Origin: Thalassobaculaceae bacterium
Lineage (GTDB): Bacteria > Pseudomonadota > Alphaproteobacteria > Thalassobaculales > Thalassobaculaceae
Reading direction: 5' to 3'
DNA: 41,677 bases
Assembly (NCBI GenBank): GCA_029212785.1
Contig: JARGOG010000037.1
Location: forward strand, 1-41,677
Below are positions 1 through 10,916 of this stretch, piece by piece. The translations under genes were made by a program, and so were the position numbers. The notes beneath the pieces were generated by a model. That model was not told the origin of the DNA and did no database searches. It saw nothing but the letters and a program-made list of their open reading frames with translations. How positions within the stretch are numbered: position 1 is the first letter of the stretch; every line of letters starts with the position of its first letter.

Positions 1-3000
1 GACGGCAACGACACGCTGACCGCGACCGGTGACGGCAACGATCTGCTGATCGGTGGCAATGGACCGGATCAGCTCTTCGGCGGCGCCGGGGGCGATACGC
101 TTTCCGGTGGTCACGGCGACGATCTGCTGGTTGGCGGCCCGGATGGCGACACGATGGTGGGCGGCCTCGGCAAGGACACCTTCGTCGCGGCCGATGGCGA
201 CCTGATCGACGACTACGAGAATCAGGACCTGGTCCGTGTCGCCGGATCCTTCGGCAGCGACAACGTCACCTTGAGCTCCGACGGCACGACGACCACGGTC
301 TCGGTCGATACCAACGGTGACGGTTCGAGCGATATGTCGTTCGAAATGACCGGCGACTTCACTTCGGTTTCGGCCACGACCCAGGGCGACGACACCTATC
401 TCTACTTCGGCAACGGCAGCGGTCCGGGTATCGGGGGTGGCGGCGGTGGCTGGGAGTCCAGCGGCAACGGCAGCGAAAGCGCGACCGTCACCGGCTCGGA
501 TGGTGACGACACGCTCACCGGCGGTCACGGCAACGACGTGCTGTCGGGCGGTGCCGGCAACGATTCCCTCGGCGGCGGCAACGGGACCGACACCATCTCC
601 GGCGGTGCCGGCGACGACACGATTGATGGCGGCCACAACAGCGACGTGCTGTCCGGCGGCGACGGCAACGACTCGATCAACGGCGGTAACGGCACCGATG
701 TCATCGAAGGCGGTGCGGGTGACGACACGCTGAGCGGCGGCCACGGTGCCGACACGCTCTACGGCGGCAGCGCCGACGACACGCTGACGGGCGGAGACGG
801 CAACGACACCCTGACCGGTGGCGATGCCAACGACTCGCTCCAGGGCACGCCCGACAACGACACGATCTCCGGCGGTGACGAGGACGACGAGATCTCGGCC
901 CTGTCGGCGGCGGACGTGGTGTTCGGCGGTGGCGGTAACGACACGATCTCCGGCGGCCAGGGCGACGACGTGCTGAACGGCGAGGACGGCGACGATGTCG
1001 TCTTCGGCCAGGACGGCGCCGACACGGTCAGCGGCGGCGACGGCGATGACACACTGTCCGGCGGTGCCGGTGACGATGACGTGGTCGGCGGTGCCGGCAG
1101 CGACCTGCTGGATGGCGGCGAGGGCGCCGACGACATGTCCGGCGGTTCGGGGGCCGACACGCTCTCCGGCGGTGCCGGCAACGACTCGCTGGCCGGTGGC
1201 GGCGACAATGACCTGATGATCGGTGGCGCCGGCGGTGACCGGATGGCCGGCGATGGCGGCGACGACACCCTGTCGGGTGGCGACGGCAACGATCGCCTGA
1301 CCGGTGGGGCCGGTAATGACGAAATCGCCGGCGGCAGCGGCGCCGATTGGGTATTCGCGGGAGACGGCGCCGACACGGTCGGCGGTGGGGCCGGCACCGA
1401 CTATCTGTTCGGCAATGGCGGTGACGACGTCTTCACCGGGTCGCTTGACGATCTGAACGGTGACTTGCTCGGTGACTATGCCGAAGGCGAGGAGATCAGG
1501 ATCTCCGACCTGACGGATACCGGCACGCCGGTCTCGCTCACCATCGACGGCACCAAGACCATCGTCGAGATCGGCGATGACGGAAACGGCAACCCGCTCT
1601 CCAGCTTCCGCGTGTCCGGCAACTACCAGGGCGCGCTGCTGACAGAGACGCCCGATGGCGTCACGCTGACCCTGAGCGAAGATCCGATCGATCCCTACGG
1701 TACGACGGAAGATGACGACACCCTGACCGGCACGCCGGAGAACGACACGATCAGCGCCCTTGGCGGCGACGATCTGGTCCTCGCGCTGTCGGCCAACGAT
1801 GTTGTCTATGGCGGGGCGGGCAGCGACACGATCTCCGGCGGCCAGGGCAATGACGCGCTGTATGGCGACGCCGGTGGCGACAGCCTGGAAGGTGGGGCAG
1901 GCGACGACACCCTGATCGGCGGCGCCGGCAATGACACGCTGAGCGGCGGCGACGGGCGCGACGTGCTCGACGGCGGCGAGGGCGACGACCTGTATCGCTG
2001 GTCGGGTGACCAGACCGGCGGCATCCGCAATTACCAGGTCGGCGACCCCGAAAACCCGCTGACCGACGGCTCGATCACCGACGCGGAGAGCGCCAACCCG
2101 GGCAACGCCGGCCACGCGCGCTACGACACCTATACCGACAGCGGCACGGGCGACAGCGATACCATGCTCGGCACCGACGGCGCCGACGACATCGTGCTGG
2201 ATTTCGACGGTCGCCGCCTGTCGGGCATCGAGGTGATCGACGGTGGTGCCGGTAACGACATCATCGACCTCGCCAGCCACCGCTACGAGATGGGCGACAG
2301 CACCCTGCTCGGTGGCGCCGGCGACGACTCGCTTTGGGGCAACCTGGGCGACGACGATTTGTCGGGTGGCGTGGGCAACGACTGGCTGGCCGGCAATTCC
2401 GGCGACGACACCCTGTCGGGCGGTGCCGGCAACGACCGGCTCGAGGGCCTGTCGGACGCCGATGTGCTGTCCGGTGGCGATGGTGACGATTCCCTGTCAG
2501 GCGGCTCCGGCGCGGATGTGCTCGACGGCGGCGCCGGCAACGACACGCTGTCGGGTGGGGCCGGGGCCGATACCCTGACCGGCGGCGCCGGCAACGACGT
2601 CTTCGCCGGCACGGCGGCGGATCTCGACGGCGACCGGATCACCGACTACGACGCTGACGAAGACACGCTGCGGGTCACCGGCGGCACCGATCAACTGTCG
2701 GTCAGCCTCTCGGTCGCGGACGATGTCACCACGGTCGGCCTGGACACCGACGGCGACGGCTCGATCGATGCCAGCTTCGAGGTCGACGGCGCGTTCGGCA
2801 CGGCCGAGATCACGGTGGATGCTGGCGGCGTCGATATCGCGCTGGCACCGGAAGTGCCGCTGGAGCGGCTGACCCTGACCGCGATGGGCAAGGTCGATCT
2901 CGACGGCGACGGCGACCTGGAGCAGATCTGGCGCCTGAGCAACCCGAACGACGTTGCGATCGAGGCCACCGCCGACATGTACGGCGTCGACGATCCGCAG

Positions 3001-6000
3001 GACGGACCGGTCACGGCCCCGCCGGGCGACAGCTTCTTCTGGAGCGAGGCTTCCAGCGGCACCATGGTCGTGCGCTACGAGATCAACGATGTCGAGCGCC
3101 AGGAGACCAAGGCGTCCAACCCGAACGCGGCCGATATGGACGCGCTGGAGGAGGCCGGCTTCGTCAACCCGTTCGGTCCGACCGAGGGTGACGACACGCT
3201 GGTCGGCTCGAACGACGCCGACGTGATCACCGGCCTTGCCGGCGACGACCTGATCTCCGGCGGCGGCGGCGGCGATACCCTGTCCGGCGGTGCCGGCAAC
3301 GACACGCTCATCGGCGATGGCGACACGAGCCCGGCGGCGTTCGGCATTGACGGCTCGAACTACGCCGAGACCGATACCGGATACGCGGTCACCGGTCGCA
3401 AGATCGTCGACGGCGCGCTGACCGAGGCGAGTGTCGACCATGTCTCCACCTCCGGCGGCAGCCTCGGCGTCGAGGGCGGCACGGGCAGCGGTCCGGCGGT
3501 GCAGCTTGGCTACGACCCGGCCACCGGCATCTCCGAGGAGCTGATCGTCCAGCTCGACCGCCCGGCCGGCTCGGCCACGGTCGAGGTCGACCGCCTGTTC
3601 CCGGATGAGGGCCAGGGTGGCGAGGTTGGTCACTGGGCGGCTTATCGCGACGGCGTCCTGGTCGGCGAAGGCGACATCGACACGACGACGCAGACAGGCA
3701 TCTCCACGACGGTCGAGATCGCGCCGGAAACGGCCTTCGACACCCTGGTCTTCACCGCCCTGCCCTATGGCGGCGTGAGCCAGAGCGGGTCGACCGACAG
3801 CAGCGACTACCTGATCTCCGGCATCTCCGTAACGCCGGAGGCGGCGGACAATTCCGTCGGCGACGTGCTGGTTGGCGGTGCCGGCAGCGATGTGCTGATC
3901 GGTGGCGTAGGCGACGACGCGCTCTATGGCGGCGCCGGCGATGCCAGCCTGATCGGCGGCGAGGGCGACGACACGCTTTATGTCGACAGCATTGACGACC
4001 TGAACGGCGCGGCGGTCGACGGCATCGAGCATCTGGTGGTGGGCGGCGACAGCGGACCGGCCGACGGCTGGAACCTGCTGATCAACGGCGACTTCGAGAG
4101 CACGCCGACCGAACTGACCAACGTCTGGACCATGTTCCAGGAAATCGAGGGCTGGACCGCGGTCGATACCGATCCGGAGATCGAAGGCACCGCGCCGATC
4201 GAGATCCAGCACGGCCGCATCGGCGGCGCGCCGGTCTCGCCGGACAGCTGGGCGACCGACAACAACGTGCTCGAGCTCGATAGCGGACCCGAGGAGGGCG
4301 GCCAGCCGGTCAACCACAACAACGCGCTGGTCGAGCAGACCTTCACGGTGTTCAACGAGGGCACCTACACCCTGTCCTTCGACTACGCCGCCCGCGAGTT
4401 CTCCGGGTACACCTCCGAGACCAGCGGCTTCGATATCCTGATCGACGGCGAAGTGGTCTACAGCCAGGAAGAGGCGCCGCACGCCTGGGTGAGCGACTGG
4501 CTGACGCTGGATCTGGGGATCGGACAGCACACCATCAGCCTGCGCGGCACGCTGATCGAGGACCGCCACGGTGCCCTGATCGACAACATCGAGCTGGTCG
4601 CCGGGACCGAGCCCGCACGCGAGCTGCTGGCAAGGGCCGGTACCTCCGGCAACGACCTGCTGCTCGGCACCGCGGGTAACGACACCCTCGACGGCCGTGG
4701 CGGCGACGACACCGTCTCCGGCGGCGACGGCAACGACGTGCTGATCGGCGGCGAGGGCAGCGATGCGCTTTCCGGCGGCGCGGGTGACGACATCCTCTAC
4801 GGCGGCGCCGGCGATACGGCCCTGGTCGGCGGCGACGGGTTCGACACGGTCTATATCGACAGCGTCGACGACCTGGACGGCGTGAACGTCGAGGGCATCG
4901 AGAAGCTGATCATCGGCGGTCAGGCCGGTCCCGGCGCGGGCGTCAACTTCCTGCTCAACGGCGACTTCGAGACCACCCCGTCGCTGAACCACGGTAACTG
5001 GGGCACCTTCACCGAGATCGAGGGTTGGCTTGCCGAGGACGCTACGCCGCTGGTCGTCGGCACCGCGCCGATCGAGATCCAGCTGGACGATGTCGGCGGA
5101 CCGTCGAACGGCAACAACGGAAACCAGCACGGTCACGGCAACGGCAATGGCCATCACCATGGCCATAACCACGACGGCGACAACCAGGTGCTGGAACTCG
5201 ACAGCCACAATGAACTGGGCGCGCAGGCGGGCGACACCAACGCCAAGGTGACCCAGGCCTTCACCATCCAGGATGCCGGGCTGCACACCCTGTCGTTCGA
5301 CTTCGCCGCCCGCCAGTACGGCAGCGATCCGGCCGGCACCAGCGAGTTCAGCATCGAGATCGACGGCCAGACGGTCTACACCCAGACCCATGCCGCGACG
5401 ACCTGGCACAGCGCCGTCGTGAGCCTCAACCTGGAGGTCGGCGAGCACACGATCTCCTTCGTCGGCGCCGATGCCGACGGCACGTCCGACTCCTATGGCG
5501 CGCGGATCGACAATGTCGAACTGGTGCTTGGCGACGAGCCGGTGCGCGATCTGCTGCCGGCGCTGGATGTCACCTCCGACGACGTCACGGTTCTGGCCGC
5601 CCAGGGTACCGACGGCATGATGCGGGCCCTGGCGGTCGAGGAGGACGGCACCACGGTGCTCGACACCCGCGCGATCGGGTCCGGCGACCGGGTTCTGGCC
5701 ACGGGTGACTTCAACGGCGACGGCGCCGACGACGAGGTTCTGATCCAGAGCACCTCGACCGGTACCACGGCGATTGTCGGCGTGGATGCGGGCGGGATCA
5801 CCGAGCAGGGCAGCCGCAGCGGCATTGCCGCCGACGCGACCGTCGCGGCGACCGGCGACTTCGACGGCGACGGCAGGGACGACCTGCTCCTTGGCGACAG
5901 CTCGGCCGGTACCGTCGCGGTCTGGCAACTCGGCGAGAGCGGGGCCGCCACCGGCGGTCTGGCCCAGAATGTCGATGCCGGCTGGTCGCTGGTCGGCACC

Positions 6001-6573
6001 GGCGACTTCGACGGTGACGGGACCGACGACCTGCTGTGGCGCAATGGTGCCACCGGCGGTGTGGTCGTGTGGAGCGATGTCGCCGCCGATGGCGGTGCCA
6101 CCGCCGGCAGCGAACTGGAACTGGATGCGTCGAGCGAGATCCTCGGCATCGGCGATTTCGGCGGCGACGGGCGTGACGATCTGCTGCTGCGCGACGCCGA
6201 CGGCACCGTCACCCTGTGGGAGATGGATGGCGGCGCGATCGGCACCAGCACGGAGATCGGCGAGGTCGACGCGGTCTGGCAGGCGGACCTGGTCGGCGAC
6301 TTCACCGGCGACGAGAAGGCGGACATCGTCTGGCGCTCGGGTGACACCATGACGCTCTGGCAGATGCATGGGGCGACGGTGGTCGAGGACGACACCATCT
6401 CGGTTTCGGCCAACTGGCGGGTCGTGGATATCGACGATCTGGCGCCGTCCTTCACCCGTGATCTGCTGCTGCACAATGACGTGGGCGAGGTCGCGGTGCT
6501 CGATGTGGTCGACGACGACAACCCGACCTTCGAGGTCCTTTCGACAATTCCGACCGACTGGTCATTGATCTGA
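1..6573 (+). CDS. Giant RTX (hemolysin-type Ca2+-binding repeat) protein, 5' end outside window
   Basis: The reading frame is open from base 1, so the N-terminus lies upstream; 2190 residues are visible. Most of the first 1350 are blocks of GGxGxDxL nonapeptides, which in this family bind calcium and fold into beta-rolls outside the cell after type I secretion. The blocks are broken by three related beta modules (about residues 58-138, 476-562 and 866-950), a [12 protein letters not shown] domain (about 954-1055) and a further domain (about 1118-1280). Two tandem NGDFE-type domains resembling DUF642 or galactose-binding folds follow (about 1358-1535 and 1649-1840). The C-terminal part (about 1855-2190) carries repeated GDFxGDGxDD motifs of FG-GAP/VCBS type. 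No protease or lipase domain is visible. I infer an adhesin or surface-layer-like protein. No secretion genes are in the window. Confidence 0.9.
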   Translation, partial: DGNDTLTATGDGNDLLIGGNGPDQLFGGAGGDTLSGGHGDDLLVGGPDGDTMVGGLGKDTFVAADGDLIDDYENQDLVRVAGSFGSDNVTLSSDGTTTTVSVDTNGDGSSDMSFEMTGDFTSVSATTQGDDTYLYFGNGSGPGIGGGGGGWESSGNGSESATVTGSDGDDTLTGGHGNDVLSGGAGNDSLGGGNGTDTISGGAGDDTIDGGHNSDVLSGGDGNDSINGGNGTDVIEGGAGDDTLSGGHGADTLYGGSADDTLTGGDGNDTLTGGDANDSLQGTPDNDTISGGDEDDEISALSAADVVFGGGGNDTISGGQGDDVLNGEDGDDVVFGQDGADTVSGGDGDDTLSGGAGDDDVVGGAGSDLLDGGEGADDMSGGSGADTLSGGAGNDSLAGGGDNDLMIGGAGGDRMAGDGGDDTLSGGDGNDRLTGGAGNDEIAGGSGADWVFAGDGADTVGGGAGTDYLFGNGGDDVFTGSLDDLNGDLLGDYAEGEEIRISDLTDTGTPVSLTIDGTKTIVEIGDDGNGNPLSSFRVSGNYQGALLTETPDGVTLTLSEDPIDPYGTTEDDDTLTGTPENDTISALGGDDLVLALSANDVVYGGAGSDTISGGQGNDALYGDAGGDSLEGGAGDDTLIGGAGNDTLSGGDGRDVLDGGEGDDLYRWSGDQTGGIRNYQVGDPENPLTDGSITDAESANPGNAGHARYDTYTDSGTGDSDTMLGTDGADDIVLDFDGRRLSGIEVIDGGAGNDIIDLASHRYEMGDSTLLGGAGDDSLWGNLGDDDLSGGVGNDWLAGNSGDDTLSGGAGNDRLEGLSDADVLSGGDGDDSLSGGSGADVLDGGAGNDTLSGGAGADTLTGGAGNDVFAGTAADLDGDRITDYDADEDTLRVTGGTDQLSVSLSVADDVTTVGLDTDGDGSIDASFEVDGAFGTAEITVDAGGVDIALAPEVPLERLTLTAMGKVDLDGDGDLEQIWRLSNPNDVAIEATADMYGVDDPQDGPVTAPPGDSFFWSEASSGTMVVRYEINDVERQETKASNPNAADMDALEEAGFVNPFGPTEGDDTLVGSNDADVITGLAGDDLISGGGGGDTLSGGAGNDTLIGDGDTSPAAFGIDGSNYAETDTGYAVTGRKIVDGALTEASVDHVSTSGGSLGVEGGTGSGPAVQLGYDPATGISEELIVQLDRPAGSATVEVDRLFPDEGQGGEVGHWAAYRDGVLVGEGDIDTTTQTGISTTVEIAPETAFDTLVFTALPYGGVSQSGSTDSSDYLISGISVTPEAADNSVGDVLVGGAGSDVLIGGVGDDALYGGAGDASLIGGEGDDTLYVDSIDDLNGAAVDGIEHLVVGGDSGPADGWNLLINGDFESTPTELTNVWTMFQEIEGWTAVDTDPEIEGTAPIEIQHGRIGGAPVSPDSWATDNNVLELDSGPEEGGQPVNHNNALVEQTFTVFNEGTYTLSFDYAAREFSGYTSETSGFDILIDGEVVYSQEEAPHAWVSDWLTLDLGIGQHTISLRGTLIEDRHGALIDNIELVAGTEPARELLARAGTSGNDLLLGTAGNDTLDGRGGDDTVSGGDGNDVLIGGEGSDALSGGAGDDILYGGAGDTALVGGDGFDTVYIDSVDDLDGVNVEGIEKLIIGGQAGPGAGVNFLLNGDFETTPSLNHGNWGTFTEIEGWLAEDATPLVVGTAPIEIQLDDVGGPSNGNNGNQHGHGNGNGHHHGHNHDGDNQVLELDSHNELGAQAGDTNAKVTQAFTIQDAGLHTLSFDFAARQYGSDPAGTSEFSIEIDGQTVYTQTHAATTWHSAVVSLNLEVGEHTISFVGADADGTSDSYGARIDNVELVLGDEPVRDLLPALDVTSDDVTVLAAQGTDGMMRALAVEEDGTTVLDTRAIGSGDRVLATGDFNGDGADDEVLIQSTSTGTTAIVGVDAGGITEQGSRSGIAADATVAATGDFDGDGRDDLLLGDSSAGTVAVWQLGESGAATGGLAQNVDAGWSLVGTGDFDGDGTDDLLWRNGATGGVVVWSDVAADGGATAGSELELDASSEILGIGDFGGDGRDDLLLRDADGTVTLWEMDGGAIGTSTEIGEVDAVWQADLVGDFTGDEKADIVWRSGDTMTLWQMHGATVVEDDTISVSANWRVVDIDDLAPSFTRDLLLHNDVGEVAVLDVVDDDNPTFEVLSTIPTDWSLI
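5101..5184 (+). other. Histidine/asparagine/glycine-rich insert within the RTX protein
   Basis: About residues 1701-1728 of the RTX protein are almost entirely N, G, H, Q and D, including an HHHGHNHD run. The stretch lies inside the second of two tandem duplicated domains. The matching place in the first copy (around 4210-4260) has an ordinary sequence. Such runs often bind Zn2+, Ni2+ or Cu2+; here that is inference. Confidence 0.75.
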
Positions 6574-6782
6574 TAAAATCTATATAATTTTGATATTATC
6601 GAATCGGGAGAGAATTCGAGCCGGGTCACGAGACGATCGGATTCGCTAAAACCCTCGTATTTTTGCCAATTTGCGGACTTACGCTCGCGTTTACCTCGGA
6701 TGAAGACAGTGATAGCTTCACATCTCTGCTCGGATGCATCGGGCGGTTGCCAACCGAGTAGACTGACCAAGACGGGATAGAA

Positions 6783-8024
6783 ATGGCGCTGAGCCAGACG
6801 CAAAATCGATCACGAGGGCCGAGCCAGGAATATCTGCTGCTCGACTATCTGCAGCGGCTCGGACGTAATCTCGACGGCCGGATGGCCGTTCATATCCACC
6901 TTTCCCGCCTGCGCCCGCAGAACCGCCAGGAACATCATATCCGGATCGCGGCCGCGACGTTCGAAGGGATGACGAACAATTACGAGGGGCAGATCTTCAT
7001 CCTCTCGAACATGGATCTCTTCTTCATCTGCAAGGACGCGGCGATCGAGGACATCGACGCGGCGATCATGAAGGTGCGCTATCTGTTCAGCGAGGATCCG
7101 CTGAGTCAGGGCGATGAGGAAGAGGATCTCGCGCGATTCTGTACCTGGTACAACGTCGAGACGCAGCACGACGAACTGCTCGACCTGGTCAAGTCGATGC
7201 ACCGCGAGCGCGAGCGCAAGGCGCGCCTTGCCGTCGCCAGCGAGAAGGGTCAGCAGAAGGCCAAGGGGTCGCGCAAGGCGCTGGATCCCGAACAACTTGG
7301 CAAGCTGGAGAATTTTCTGCGCCGGGCCGATCTGTCGAACCTGATGCGTCGTCAGCCGATCTGCGCCATCACGCCCGGCAACATGAACCCCCAGCCGGTG
7401 TTCCGCGAGCTGTACATCTCGATCGCCGACCTGCAGCAGTCGGTGCTGCCGGAGTTCGACCTCGCCTCGAACCTGTGGCTGTTCCAGCATCTCACCCAGA
7501 CGCTGGATTCCCGCATGCTGTCCATGCTGGTGCGCAACGACGATACCTCGATCGCCAGTTCGTTCAGCATCAACCTGAATGTCGGCACCATTCTGTCGCC
7601 GCCGTTCCTCAACTTCGACAGCTCGCTCAAGGCGATCGCCCGCGGCACGGTGGTCATTGAGCTGCAGAAGATCGATATCTTCGGCGATATGGGCGCCTAC
7701 ATGTTCGCGCGCGATTTCATGCGCGAGCGCGGCTACCGGATCTGCCTCGACGGCCTGAACCACCTGACGCTGCAGTTCATCGACCGCGAACGGCTCGGTC
7801 TCGATCTGCTCAAGCTGATCTGGTCGCCGGACATGGCGGATGATCTCTCCGGCAATCGCACCAGCGAGTTGAAAGAGCATATCGACCGCTGCGGCCGCGC
7901 CCGCATCATCCTGACGCGCTGCGACAGCGACGAGGCGATCCGCTTCGGCCAGTCGCTGGGCATCACGATGTATCAGGGCCGCTACGTCGACAAGCTGCTG
8001 ACCCAGGAATCCCGGATCAGCTGA
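6783..8024 (+). CDS. Degenerate EAL-domain protein
   Basis: 413 residues, no signal peptide or membrane segment. The C-terminal half follows the layout of an EAL phosphodiesterase: SFSINLNVGT (260-269), TVVIELQKIDIF (289-300), GYRICLDGLNH (317-327) and a final RIILTRCDSDEAIRFGQ...GITMYQGRYVD stretch. The catalytic residues are gone: the EAL position reads FRELYIS and the DDFG position reads DGLN, so c-di-GMP hydrolysis is unlikely. Residues about 50-110 may be a remnant of a GGDEF-like fold. A charged linker (about 140-175) joins the halves. The gene starts 209 bases after the RTX gene on the same strand. Degenerate EAL proteins can be c-di-GMP receptors or protein-binding regulators, so a link to the adhesin is possible but unproven. 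Confidence 0.7.
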   Translation: MALSQTQNRSRGPSQEYLLLDYLQRLGRNLDGRMAVHIHLSRLRPQNRQEHHIRIAAATFEGMTNNYEGQIFILSNMDLFFICKDAAIEDIDAAIMKVRYLFSEDPLSQGDEEEDLARFCTWYNVETQHDELLDLVKSMHRERERKARLAVASEKGQQKAKGSRKALDPEQLGKLENFLRRADLSNLMRRQPICAITPGNMNPQPVFRELYISIADLQQSVLPEFDLASNLWLFQHLTQTLDSRMLSMLVRNDDTSIASSFSINLNVGTILSPPFLNFDSSLKAIARGTVVIELQKIDIFGDMGAYMFARDFMRERGYRICLDGLNHLTLQFIDRERLGLDLLKLIWSPDMADDLSGNRTSELKEHIDRCGRARIILTRCDSDEAIRFGQSLGITMYQGRYVDKLLTQESRIS

Positions 8025-8054
8025 CCGGCCCTTCGACCTCCGCGATAGCGACCT

Positions 8055-8072
8055 TCCCCGCCGTTCCGGGGA
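8055..8072. terminator. Possible bidirectional terminator hairpin
   Basis: TCCCCG and CGGGGA form a 6-bp stem with a 6-base loop in the 51-base gap between the convergent EAL-like and regA genes. There is no clear T-run, so the call rests on position and stem only. Confidence 0.35.
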
Positions 8073-8075
8073 CGC

Positions 8076-8654
8076 TCAGTCGCGCGGGGCGTGCTTCGCC
8101 AGGATTCGCTGCAGGGTGCGGCGGTGCATCTTCAGCCGCCGGGCGGTCTCCGAGACGTTGCGGTCGCACTGTTCATAGACCCGCTGGATATGCTCCCAGC
8201 GCACCCGATCGGCCGACATCGGGTTTTCCGGCGGCGGCGGCAGTGCATCGGCATGATCCAGCAGGGCGGCGGTTATCGCGTCGGCGTCGGCCGGCTTCGG
8301 CAGGTAGTCGAGCACGCCGGCCTTCACCGCGGCGACCGCACTTGCGATGTTGCCGTAGCCGGTGAGCATGATGATCCGGGCATCCGCGCGGGCGTCCCTG
8401 AGCGCGGCGACGATGTCGAGGCCGTTGCCGTCGGAGAGCCGCAGGTCGAGGATTGCATAGGCAGGTCGCTCGCGTCGGGCGGCCGCCACCCCCTCCTCAA
8501 CGGACTCCGCCAGCCGGACGTCGAAGCCGCGCCGCTCCATGGCGCGTCCCAGGCGGTTGCGCAGGGGGGCGTCGTCGTCGACGATCAGCAAGGTGACATC
8601 CCCGCCGCTGGGCGCCGTCAGCACTTTTGTTTCCAGTTGATCCGCCATCATCAT
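8076..8654 (-). CDS. regA: Redox response regulator RegA/PrrA/ActR
   Basis: 192 residues. The receiver domain (about 20-135) has the acidic pocket VDDD (25-28), the probable phosphorylated Asp in ILDLRL (D70), the LTGYGNIASAV switch region and the DYLPKP lysine. A proline-rich linker leads to a Fis-type helix-turn-helix (about 145-190) with RNVSETARRLKMHRRTLQR, which is nearly invariant in RegA, PrrA, ActR and RoxR proteins. These regulators control photosynthesis, CO2 or N2 fixation, cytochromes and respiration in response to redox state. The gene lies 95 bases downstream of regB on the same strand, so the pair is probably co-transcribed. Three consecutive ATG codons open the frame, and none has a convincing ribosome-binding site. 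The true start could be any of them. Confidence 0.93.
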   Translation of the reverse strand: MMMADQLETKVLTAPSGGDVTLLIVDDDAPLRNRLGRAMERRGFDVRLAESVEEGVAAARRERPAYAILDLRLSDGNGLDIVAALRDARADARIIMLTGYGNIASAVAAVKAGVLDYLPKPADADAITAALLDHADALPPPPENPMSADRVRWEHIQRVYEQCDRNVSETARRLKMHRRTLQRILAKHAPRD

Positions 8655-8749
8655 GATGTCCGTTCACGTTCCGGGCGCCGATCCGGATCGGGGATCGGCA
8701 TGGATCTGTTTCTATAATGTGACGCCGCCCGTGACCAGCACATAGGCGG

Positions 8750-10063
8750 TCAGCTCAATCCGACCACCCCGTCCGGCCAGCGGATGATGATCTGGGCGCC
8801 GCCTTCGCGCCGATTGGCGAACTCCACCACCGCGCCGGTGCGCCCCAGCAGGGTCATGGCGATGAACACGCCGAGCCCCATATGGCCGTCCCGGTTGCCG
8901 CGCCCGGACACGTAGGGCTCGCCGAGCCGAGTGAGCAGGGTGATGGGAAAGCCGGGGCCGTCATCCTCGATGGTGACGGTCAGCGTGCGCGGCTCGACCA
9001 GGATCGCGACCTCGACCGTGGCCGTCGCGAACTGGACCGCGTTCTGGATGAACGCGCCGATGCCATGCAGCAGTTCCGGGCTCGGCTTCACGGTCGGAAC
9101 GTCGCCGCTGAGCCCGGTGTCTCCGGAGCCGTCACGGTCCTGCACTTCGACGATCACCGCCACGTCGTCGCGCTGATGCGGGGCGGCGGCCTGCTCGATC
9201 AGCAGGTCGATCGGAACCGCCGAGAACGGCTGACCGGCATCCGGGGTCGGGTCGCGCCCGAGGCTGGCGAGGATATCCCGGCACCGCTGGCTCTCGGACA
9301 GGAGCAGCTGCGCATCCTCCGACAGATCGCTGCCCTTCGGCAGTTCCCGCGCCAACTCGCGGGCGACCACGGCGATGGTGGCGAGCGGGCTGCCCAGCTC
9401 ATGGGCGGCGGCGGCGGCGATCCCGCCCATGGCCGCCATCCGCTGTTCGCGCGCCAGCGCCTGCTGGGTGGCGGCCAGCGCGGTCGAAAGCTGGCGCGCC
9501 TCTTCCGCCACCCACCAGGCATAGGCGGCGTTGAAGATCAGCGCGATGACCAAGGCGCACCAGATGCCAGTGACATAGAGGTCCGGAAGCGAGAAACCGG
9601 CCTCGATCCAAGGCAGCGGCAGGTGGGTCACGGTCAGGACCGTGGCGGAGACCAGGGCCAGCAGGCAGAGATTGATGGTCGATTTGCGACCCAGGATCGT
9701 CGCCGACACGGTCACCGGCGCCAGCATCATCAGCGCGAACGGGTTCTCCAGCCCGCCGGTCAGGTAGAGCAGGACCGCCAACTGCATGATGTCGAAGGCG
9801 AGGTAGAATGCCGCTTCGCTCTCCCGTAGGCGTTCGCGGCCGTCGCGGCGCATCTGCAGGCGCAGGTTCAGCAGGGCGGAGGCCGCGACGACCCCGAGGC
9901 TCGGCGCCATGGGCACCGGGGAGCCGAGGCCGAAGGCGACCATCACCAGGGCCGCGACCTGTCCCGCCAGCGCCACCCAGCGGATCACCACCAGAGTGCG
10001 CACGCTGACGGTCCGGGTGGTGATCGGGCGATCCGGATCGAGGCTGTCCTGAACGTATGTCAT
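8750..10063 (-). CDS. regB: Redox sensor histidine kinase RegB/PrrB/ActS
   Basis: 437 residues. About six membrane helices occupy residues 20-185. They carry the GGLENPF motif (103-109), matching the conserved GGLxNPF quinone-sensing loop of RegB. The phosphoacceptor is H221 in AAAAAHELGSPLAT. The redox-active cysteine of the family is retained as C261 in QRCRDIL. The ATPase domain has the N-box (FIQNAVQFA, N341), G1 box (EDDGPGF, 366-372) and G2 box (GHMGLGVF, 393-400). The kinase phosphorylates RegA when the membrane quinone pool is reduced. The gene is divergent from the ABC exporter at 10158. The third usual member, senC/prrC, is not between regB and regA; a SCO homologue lies about 6 kb away at 15916. 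Confidence 0.93.
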   Translation of the reverse strand: MTYVQDSLDPDRPITTRTVSVRTLVVIRWVALAGQVAALVMVAFGLGSPVPMAPSLGVVAASALLNLRLQMRRDGRERLRESEAAFYLAFDIMQLAVLLYLTGGLENPFALMMLAPVTVSATILGRKSTINLCLLALVSATVLTVTHLPLPWIEAGFSLPDLYVTGIWCALVIALIFNAAYAWWVAEEARQLSTALAATQQALAREQRMAAMGGIAAAAAHELGSPLATIAVVARELARELPKGSDLSEDAQLLLSESQRCRDILASLGRDPTPDAGQPFSAVPIDLLIEQAAAPHQRDDVAVIVEVQDRDGSGDTGLSGDVPTVKPSPELLHGIGAFIQNAVQFATATVEVAILVEPRTLTVTIEDDGPGFPITLLTRLGEPYVSGRGNRDGHMGLGVFIAMTLLGRTGAVVEFANRREGGAQIIIRWPDGVVGLS

Positions 10064-10157
10064 GGCCGAACAATGGCTCGGGACCGCGGAACTTTCCAGG
10101 CCGGGATCGAGCGCTTATGTTCCTGGCTCCGCCGTTCCCCCCACCAACGGTCTCTCC

Positions 10158-10916
10158 ATGGAACCTGCTCTCGAAGTCAGGCATCTGACCAAGGCTTTCG
10201 GCCCCGTGCGCGCCGTCGACGACGTCACCTTCGCGGTGCCGCCGGGATCGACCGTCGGCCTGCTCGGTGGCAACGGGGCCGGCAAGACGACGACGATCTC
10301 GATGCTGCTCGGGCTGCTGCTGCCGACATCGGGCGATGTGCGCGCCCTCGGCCACGACCTGGTGCGCGACCGCTATGCCGTTCTGCATCGCATGAACTTC
10401 TCCTCGCCCTACGTGGAACTGCCGCATCGCCTGACCGTCGGGCAGAACCTGGTCGTCTATGCCGAGCTTTACGGCGTCACCGACGCCAAGGGCCGGGTTG
10501 CCGAACTGGGGGACCGGCTGCATATCGCCGACCTGATGGACCGGCCGGCCGGTAAGCTCTCGGCCGGGCAGAAGACCCGCGTGGCGCTCGCCAAGGCGCT
10601 GGTGAACCATCCGGATCTGTTGCTGCTGGACGAGCCGACCGCCTCGCTCGATCCGGATACCGGCGACTGGGTGCGCCGCTATCTCGAGGAATATCGCGAT
10701 GATACCGGCGCGACGATCCTGCTTGCATCCCACAACATGGCCGAGGTCGAGCGGCTTTGCGACGACGTGCTGATGTTGCGCGCCGGGCGTATCGTCGACC
10801 AGGGCAGCCCGGCGGATCTGTTGGCCAGATACGGACGGCGGACGATGGAGGACGTGTTCCTCGACATCGCCCGCGACCGCAAATCGGAAACTTTGGGTGA
10901 CGAGGTGCCGGCATGA
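10158..10916 (+). CDS. ABC-2 type transporter ATP-binding protein
   Basis: 252 residues from the chosen ATG. It has Walker A GGNGAGKTT (37-45), signature LSAGQ (134-138), Walker B LLLLDEP (154-160) and the H-loop LLASHNMAE. This is the DrrA/NodI-like nucleotide-binding class that pairs with ABC-2 permeases to export drugs, polysaccharides or lipids; the substrate cannot be read here. An in-frame ATG at 10062 would add 32 residues of unconserved sequence and would overlap the regB start codon. I prefer 10158 because the domain begins at once (EVRHLTKAFG). The stop overlaps the start of the permease gene (ATGA). Confidence 0.88.
   Translation: MEPALEVRHLTKAFGPVRAVDDVTFAVPPGSTVGLLGGNGAGKTTTISMLLGLLLPTSGDVRALGHDLVRDRYAVLHRMNFSSPYVELPHRLTVGQNLVVYAELYGVTDAKGRVAELGDRLHIADLMDRPAGKLSAGQKTRVALAKALVNHPDLLLLDEPTASLDPDTGDWVRRYLEEYRDDTGATILLASHNMAEVERLCDDVLMLRAGRIVDQGSPADLLARYGRRTMEDVFLDIARDRKSETLGDEVPA

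Noticed and set aside
2497-6474. 1325-residue open frame on the minus strand
   Set aside because: It is the antisense shadow of the GC-rich RTX gene; its Val/Ala/Asp/Arg-rich sequence has no domain and mirrors the repeat codons.
10061-10064. Overlapping divergent start codons of regB and the ABC ATPase
   Set aside because: The ATPase start at 10062 is probably not used; the conserved domain begins at the ATG at 10158, leaving a normal divergent gap.
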